From positions 1 through 34,600 of IMG/VR virus record IMGVR_UViG_3300048927_000167: a stretch of DNA of 34,600 bases; one strand, given 5' to 3'. Both the position numbers and the translations under genes were made by a program. How positions within the stretch are numbered: the stretch's first letter is position 1; each line of letters starts with the position of its first letter. The notes below the pieces were generated by a model that searched no databases, had not been told where the DNA came from, and saw nothing but the letters and a program-made list of their open reading frames with translations. The stretch is from a virus. Of this stretch, positions 31,402 through 34,600 are shown in pieces.

Positions 31402-31463
31402 TTGTGGTAATTTCGTTATGCCCCAGTGTTCTTGCAGGAACGGGCATAACCACTACACCACAA
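31402..31463 (+). promoter_or_regulatory. Nested inverted repeats in the leader of the 2-TM cassette
   Basis: Three nested arms are perfect complements: TTGTGGT/ACCACAA (31402-31408 and 31457-31463), GTTATGCCC/GGGCATAAC (31415-31423 and 31442-31450) and GTTC/GAAC (31428-31431 and 31438-31441). The outer arm ends next to the AAGGAG ribosome site of the 27-residue gene. The structure could be an operator, an RNA hairpin controlling translation, or an attenuator. No T run follows, so a terminator is unlikely. Confidence 0.6.
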
Positions 31464-31476
31464 GGAGTAAAAAAAC

Positions 31477-31560
31477 ATGTCTGATACAGATAAATTTCAT
31501 GTACCTAGAAAGCCGCTCCCTACTCCCGAGAAGGGACAAGGCGATGATGACGAGGATTAA
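31477..31560 (+). CDS. 27-residue acidic peptide
   Basis: An ATG with AAGGAG at ideal distance encodes 27 residues: MSDTDKFHVPRKPLPTPEKG then QGDDDED. It is hydrophilic, Pro-containing and ends in an acidic tail. It precedes the 2-TM gene by six bases on the same strand. It may be a partner or antidote of the membrane protein, or a leader peptide whose translation opens the downstream ribosome site. Family unknown. Confidence 0.6.
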   Translation: MSDTDKFHVPRKPLPTPEKGQGDDDED

Positions 31561-31566
31561 AAAATC

Positions 31567-32052
31567 ATGGTTAATCAGCCCCAGCCAACTGACACCGATA
31601 CGAAATATCAATTGACGTTTCGAGCTTGGAATAGTTACTGGCTTAAGTGTATCGCCGAAAGGTTCAATCGACGGCTTGATACTATATTCAATGCCATGAC
31701 TCTGATTTTTGGCGCTTCCATTTTTGCGGGCAGTGATTGGGGTTGGTTCTTTGGCGGAGCTATCGCTGTTTTCAGTGGATGCCGCATTGCATGGAACTTT
31801 AGTCAAAGGGCTGAAGCTGCAAAACAACAAGCCCGACGCTATAGCATTCTTCTGGATGAAATTGACCAACTCAGTGCTGATGAAATTTCTGCCCGTCTCT
31901 CCATAATTGAAGAGTTTGACAGTATCATTATGGAGTGCATGGATAATCCGGCTCGAAATAAGGCCTGCATTGCTATGGGAAATAACCATCGTGAATCTCT
32001 CCAAATCACTGAGAAGTTAATGGCAGCACTAACTGTCGGCATTCCACGCTGA
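31567..32052 (+). CDS. 2-TM membrane protein, SLATT-like
   Basis: A 161-residue protein with an amphipathic N-terminal helix (YQLTFRAWNSYWLKCIAERF), two membrane helices (about 38-54 and 58-78) joined by a short SDWG turn, and a long cytoplasmic helical region (FSQRAEAAKQQARRYSILLD...). This layout resembles SLATT-type two-TM effectors found beside nucleotide-signalling defence systems; the resemblance is architectural, not proven homology. It runs against the early operon, convergent with cox, with its own terminator, as expected of a cargo gene expressed in the lysogen. GAGGA lies ten bases before the ATG, in the end of the 27-residue gene. Confidence 0.7.
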   Translation: MVNQPQPTDTDTKYQLTFRAWNSYWLKCIAERFNRRLDTIFNAMTLIFGASIFAGSDWGWFFGGAIAVFSGCRIAWNFSQRAEAAKQQARRYSILLDEIDQLSADEISARLSIIEEFDSIIMECMDNPARNKACIAMGNNHRESLQITEKLMAALTVGIPR

Positions 32053-32108
32053 GCATGAGCTGTTAACTTTAATTAAATTGCAACGAGTCCATCTTTAAAA
32101 TATTTATG

Positions 32109-32140
32109 ACGGAATCTGTACTACGGGGTTCCGTTTTTCT
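32109..32140 (+). terminator. Terminator of the 2-TM cassette
   Basis: ACGGAA and TTCCGT bracket a loop containing TCTGTACTACGGGG and are followed by TTTTCTT. On the minus strand the stem is followed by CATAAAT, with no U run, so leftward transcription from cox into the early operon could pass. Confidence 0.75.
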
Positions 32141-32152
32141 TATTTATTTTCA

Positions 32153-32419
32153 TTAAACCGCTACCCCCAACCATTTCAGCCAGCCGTCGCGGATCTCTTT
32201 CGGGCGGCTTTCATATGCGATTTTCAGACCATTATTCCAGGCAGGCAGATAAACCCACTTTTCGCTACGTGCTGATGGATTTAAGGGATCGGTCATTTCA
32301 ATGATTGGAAGTTTTCCCTTTTCAATCATTCCCTTAACCGCTTCTTGTGATTTTCCAATTAGACGCGCGAACTCAGGATATGGCACGGCATCCGTTAGTT
32401 TTAGTAATTGCATATCCAT
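32153..32419 (-). CDS. cox: Cox regulatory/excision protein
   Basis: An 88-residue P2 Cox family protein: directs excision with Int and represses the lysogenic promoter. TDAVPYPEFARLIGKS, MIEKGKLPIIEMTDPLNPS and the stretch WVYLPAWNNGLKIAYESRP plus KEIRDGWLKWLG match P2 Cox nearly throughout. The N-terminal half is a winged helix-turn-helix. AGGAGGAG lies about eight bases before the ATG, a strong ribosome site. First gene of the lytic early transcript; divergent from C. Confidence 0.97.
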   Translation of the reverse strand: MDMQLLKLTDAVPYPEFARLIGKSQEAVKGMIEKGKLPIIEMTDPLNPSARSEKWVYLPAWNNGLKIAYESRPKEIRDGWLKWLGVAV

Positions 32420-32440
32420 CTGATAGACTCCTCCTCTTAC

Positions 32441-32482
32441 TGAGTTGCTTAGAGGCGCTTACAGTTGCTTATAGTTACCTTA
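32441..32482. promoter_or_regulatory. Lysis-lysogeny switch: four 10-bp repeats
   Basis: AGTTGCTTA at 32443-32451 and 32463-32471 are identical; AGGCGCTTA at 32453-32461 and AGTTACCTTA at 32473-32482 are related. The spacing is about one helical turn each. They lie between cox and C, where P2 has direct-repeat operators for C and Cox boxes. A possible C promoter is TTACAG (32459-32464) with TATAAG (32481-32486), 16 bases apart, overlapping the repeats. Confidence 0.6.
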
Positions 32483-32525
32483 TAAGACCTGTAATTAACC
32501 TCATGAGAAAGAGGATAGACCATAT

Positions 32526-32831
32526 ATGGTCGATAGATCAATGACTGTTGCTGAAAAAATCATGTGCATCAGAGAAGAGGAAATGCTCAATAAACGGCAA
32601 GCCTCTGAAATCATGGGAATACCTTATTCAACCCTCCTTAAATATGAAACTGGTAAGGCAATGCCATCCTCAGACGTACTCATGCGCATACTTCAGCTGC
32701 CTCAATTCACAAAGTACGCCCTGTGGGTAATGACTGATCTAACAGCACCTGAAGCAGGGCAAGTTGCTCCAAGCGATTATGTTTTGCGCAAAGTCAGCAA
32801 AGCAGAAAATGACGGAAAAAAGACCGGTTAA
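32526..32831 (+). CDS. C: Immunity repressor C
   Basis: A 101-residue P2 C family repressor that keeps the prophage silent. EKIMCIREEEMLNKRQASEIMGIPY with STLLKYETGKAMPSSDV forms the helix-turn-helix, and ILQLPQFTKYALWVMTDL followed by TAPEAGQVAPS is the dimerisation part, matching P2 C closely. The ATG at 32526 has GAGGA ten bases upstream; the internal ATG at residue 6 (MTVAEKIM) aligns better with the P2 start but lacks a ribosome site. A short ACCC/GGGT hairpin follows the gene at about 32862. Confidence 0.95.
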   Translation: MVDRSMTVAEKIMCIREEEMLNKRQASEIMGIPYSTLLKYETGKAMPSSDVLMRILQLPQFTKYALWVMTDLTAPEAGQVAPSDYVLRKVSKAENDGKKTG

Positions 32832-32968
32832 AAATGCAATGGAAATAGCTAACCCTTTCGGGGTAATTGGTTAAATACCAACCTCACCTGCCTTATCATT
32901 ATGACGTTATTTTACAATGGCTTAACGCCATTAACACAATAAGTCAACAGTGAAAATGAGGCAGAGCA

Positions 32969-33229
32969 ATGTTTAATCAGTTTTGTAAGCGTTTGAGAGT
33001 TGTCCTGGAACTTGAGCAAATCGGTCGTGGTGATCTGAGGAGATTGTTAGGGGATGAGTATTGCGATTTGAATGGTGATTATCCGATTCCGGCGGATATA
33101 ACTATGCGGCTATTCAAACACCCACGACTGCAAAAATATGCCATGCACATTATGACAAATCAGATCGCACCTCTTGCCGGCCAGATATCGCCGGATCTCG
33201 CACACTGTGGGCAAACCGTAACAACCTGA
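32969..33229 (+). CDS. Second C-like protein with disrupted HTH
   Basis: An 86-residue paralogue of the C repressor. KHPRLQKYAMHIMTNQIAPL and AGQISPDLAHCGQTVTT match the P2 C C-terminal part, even more closely than the real repressor does (P2: MTNQIAPESGQIAPALAHFGQNETT). The N-terminal region aligns only loosely, and about four residues are missing between the expected HTH and the C-terminal part (CDLNGDYPIPADI), so the recognition helix is probably lost. An inverted repeat AATGGC/GCCATT (32916-32932) lies upstream. It may form mixed dimers with C; that is inference. Confidence 0.8.
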   Translation: MFNQFCKRLRVVLELEQIGRGDLRRLLGDEYCDLNGDYPIPADITMRLFKHPRLQKYAMHIMTNQIAPLAGQISPDLAHCGQTVTT

Positions 33230-33363
33230 TAGCACTGAGGCCAGAATGCTGGCAATCACTGCATGATCTCTATCTGGAGGAATTGAGGGAGGTAAAAAAC
33301 CAGTTACCTGAAAACAGTTTTATTGATGCAAATAACCAAACCATCCTGGAGAAAATGCTATGA
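33230..33363 (+). pseudogene. Open frame without start before int
   Basis: A frame with no stop and no ATG runs through this gap: ALRPECWQSLHDLYLEELRE then VKNQLPENSFIDANNQTILE and KML, ending in TGA at 33361-33363, which overlaps the int start (ATGA). Composition looks protein-like. It is in the -1 frame relative to the end of the C-like gene, so a -1 slip there would append it. It could be a decayed gene, a frameshift extension, or a chance open stretch. Confidence 0.3.
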
Positions 33364-34406
33364 GCATTAAAAAACTCAGTGATGGTCGATATGAAGTGGA
33401 CATCAGGCCCGACGGTCGCAACGGAAAGCGCATCCGCCGGAGATTCAATAAACGGCATGAGGCAGCTGCATTTGAGCGTCATGCGATTAGCAATCACAAC
33501 GATAAACCCTGGCTCGACAAACCCTCTGACGCCCGCCCTTTGAAAGATTTGATCGAATTATGGTGGAAACTCATTGGTAAATCGGGTGATTACGGGCTGA
33601 CGCAAAAACGCACGCTGTTACGTGTTTGTGAGGTTATGCGTAACCCGGCGGCATGCCAGATTGATTCAGTCAGGATCACTGAATTTAAGGCGTTGCGAAT
33701 GGCGAGCGGCTCAAAGGCCAGCACGATTAATCGTGAGATTTCTGCCCTGGGTGGGCTGTTCTCTGCGCTAATCAGTTCGGGGCTGTTTAAAGATCCTCAC
33801 CCCATAAGAGGGGTTAGGAAACTTAAAGAACAAAATCCGCAAATGTCCTATCTGTCACCTGTTGAAATAGCTTTGCTATTAGCGGCGCTGGAAGGTGATA
33901 ACAGGCGGGCCGCGCTGCTCTGCCTCAGTACCGGGGCGCGCTGGAGTGAGGCGGCCAGAGTCAATCGTGAGCAGGTGACGCTCAACCGCGTGACCTACCT
34001 GAAAACCAAAAACAATAAGCCGCGAAGCGTTCCGATCTCCGAGGAGGTGTTCTCTGAAATAGTCCGGGTTGAAACAGGTCTGCTGTTCCCGGAGGTGGAT
34101 TACCTCCAGTTCAGGAAAACGCTACGCGAGGTGAAACCAGATTTGCCAGCCGGGCAGTCTACTCATGTTATGCGCCATACGTTCGCCACGCATTTCATGA
34201 TTAACGGGGGCAATATACTGACGCTGCAACGCATCCTCGGGCACTCGAACCTGACGCAGACGCTGAGGTATGCGCATTTCGCTCCTGATTACCTGATAGA
34301 TGCGGTGCATTTTAATCCGCTCAAAGGCGGTATATCAGTGCCCGCCGGGACGTCCACATTGCGTCCACAGACGGATAATTTAGGCGTTTTACCGTCCACA
34401 GATTGA
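33360..34406 (+). CDS. int: Tyrosine integrase
   Basis: A 348-residue P2 Int family site-specific recombinase. The arm-binding N-terminus is IKKLSDGRYEVDIRPDGRNG with K-R-I-R-R-R following. Catalytic residues are Arg194 (TGARWSEA), Lys215 (YLKTK), His269 and Arg272 (THVMRHTFATHFM), His295 (GHSNLTQ) and Tyr304 (RYAHF). Close to P2 Int throughout. The 3' end of the gene contains arm-type repeats. It ends about 85 bases before attR. It looks intact, so the prophage can probably excise with Cox. Confidence 0.97.
   Translation: MSIKKLSDGRYEVDIRPDGRNGKRIRRRFNKRHEAAAFERHAISNHNDKPWLDKPSDARPLKDLIELWWKLIGKSGDYGLTQKRTLLRVCEVMRNPAACQIDSVRITEFKALRMASGSKASTINREISALGGLFSALISSGLFKDPHPIRGVRKLKEQNPQMSYLSPVEIALLLAALEGDNRRAALLCLSTGARWSEAARVNREQVTLNRVTYLKTKNNKPRSVPISEEVFSEIVRVETGLLFPEVDYLQFRKTLREVKPDLPAGQSTHVMRHTFATHFMINGGNILTLQRILGHSNLTQTLRYAHFAPDYLIDAVHFNPLKGGISVPAGTSTLRPQTDNLGVLPSTD
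34351..34369. promoter_or_regulatory. Two integrase arm-type repeats inside int
   Basis: CGTCCACA occurs at 34351-34358 and 34362-34369, eleven bases apart, within the 3' end of int. The sequence is shared with the sites at 34393 and at 176. Spacing of one helical turn suits binding of two Int subunits. Confidence 0.6.
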
Positions 34407-34410
34407 CCAC
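34393..34410. promoter_or_regulatory. Integrase arm-type site, right arm
   Basis: CGTCCACA then TTGACCAC two bases later; the composite matches 176-193 at 16 of 18 bases and overlaps the int stop codon. It lies about 80 bases from the attR core, compared with about 50 for the left arm. Confidence 0.65.
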
Positions 34411-34489
34411 ATTCAGATGCGTTGTAATTGCTCTGAATGACCTGAAATGCAGGCGGGCCGGGGGATGCGGCCCGGACCGCCTGATATGA

Positions 34490-34522
34490 CAGGCATAAAA
34501 AAAGCCGCTAATCAGCGGCTTT
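34490..34522. repeat. attR: attR core, 33-bp direct repeat
   Basis: Identical to 95-127. Here the hairpin AAAGCCGCT/AGCGGCTTT is followed by further T residues, forming a complete intrinsic terminator. The TGA of a minus-strand host frame lies within the core (34512-34514), so the core spans the end of a host gene and its terminator. Confidence 0.9.
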
Positions 34523-34600
34523 TTTTGCAGAGATCATCAATCTCTTCGGGTTCAGGTTCCGGCACGGCGGTGCAGTTGCTGGTGTCGCGTTTCTTCAGTT
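34512..34600 (-). CDS. 3' end of a host gene (partial)
   Basis: The minus strand is open from the window edge to TGA at 34512-34514 and encodes LKKRDTSNCTAVPEPEPEEI then DDLCKKSR. The last codons fall inside the att core, so phage integration leaves this gene's end intact. I do not recognise the protein. The acidic Pro-rich C-terminus is all that is visible. Confidence 0.45.
   Translation of the reverse strand, partial: LKKRDTSNCTAVPEPEPEEIDDLCKKSR

Noticed and set aside
1-34600. CRISPR arrays, tRNA and rRNA genes, insertion sequences
   Set aside because: No regularly spaced repeat-spacer pattern, no cloverleaf-like sequence, and no transposase-like protein found in the window.

Overview
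The window holds a complete P2-like temperate phage (Peduoviridae type) integrated in the chromosome of a member of the Enterobacterales. Evidence for completeness is a perfect 33-bp direct repeat at 95-127 and 34490-34522 (attL/attR), an intact tyrosine integrase inside the right repeat, and an apparently unbroken set of P2-type head, tail, lysis, replication and control genes. The host species cannot be fixed: only about 90 bp of flank lie on the left and about 80 bp on the right. Most of the prophage is GC-rich with very compact, overlapping genes. Two stretches (about 21,050-25,140 and about 31,470-32,140) look different, the first being strongly AT-rich, and these carry accessory cargo.

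Layout from left to right: attL and an integrase arm site; late activator ogr and tail gene D (minus strand); tail sheath FI, tube FII, E/E' (with -1 frameshift), tape measure T and U (plus strand); bidirectional terminator; tail fibre genes G and H, then baseplate genes I, J, W, V (minus strand); tail completion S and R, lysis genes lysC/lysB, SAR endolysin and holin, then X, L, M, N, O (minus strand); divergent terminase P and portal Q (plus strand); a cos-like site; accessory genes encoding an OLD-family ATPase/TOPRIM nuclease and a KAP-family P-loop NTPase; replication gene A with an ori-like site inside it; two Dam-type methyltransferases; a run of small early genes including a catalytically degraded exonuclease relative (all minus strand); a two-gene plus-strand cassette (27-aa acidic peptide plus 2-TM protein); cox (minus) diverging from repressor C (plus); a second C-like protein; int; attR and the 3' end of a host gene.

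How it works together: C and Cox face each other across a short switch region with four 10-bp repeats and decide lysogeny or lysis. Int and Cox move the genome at att. A nicks its own gene for rolling-circle replication. Ogr switches on late operons; TTGT-N12-AGAC boxes lie midway between the divergent pairs O/P and D/FI. Terminase P/M, portal Q, capsid N and scaffold/protease O build heads and cut at cos; the tail genes build a contractile tail; holin, endolysin and spanins lyse the cell.

Most interesting points: (1) the OLD nuclease and KAP NTPase sit between cos and A, the P2 tin/old position known as an anti-phage hotspot; (2) the plus-strand 27-aa/2-TM cassette with a nested hairpin in its leader; (3) the FI-U tail block is inverted relative to my recollection of P2, with a copy of the O/P type late control box at its new start; (4) a second P2-C-like protein with a disrupted HTH lies between C and int.
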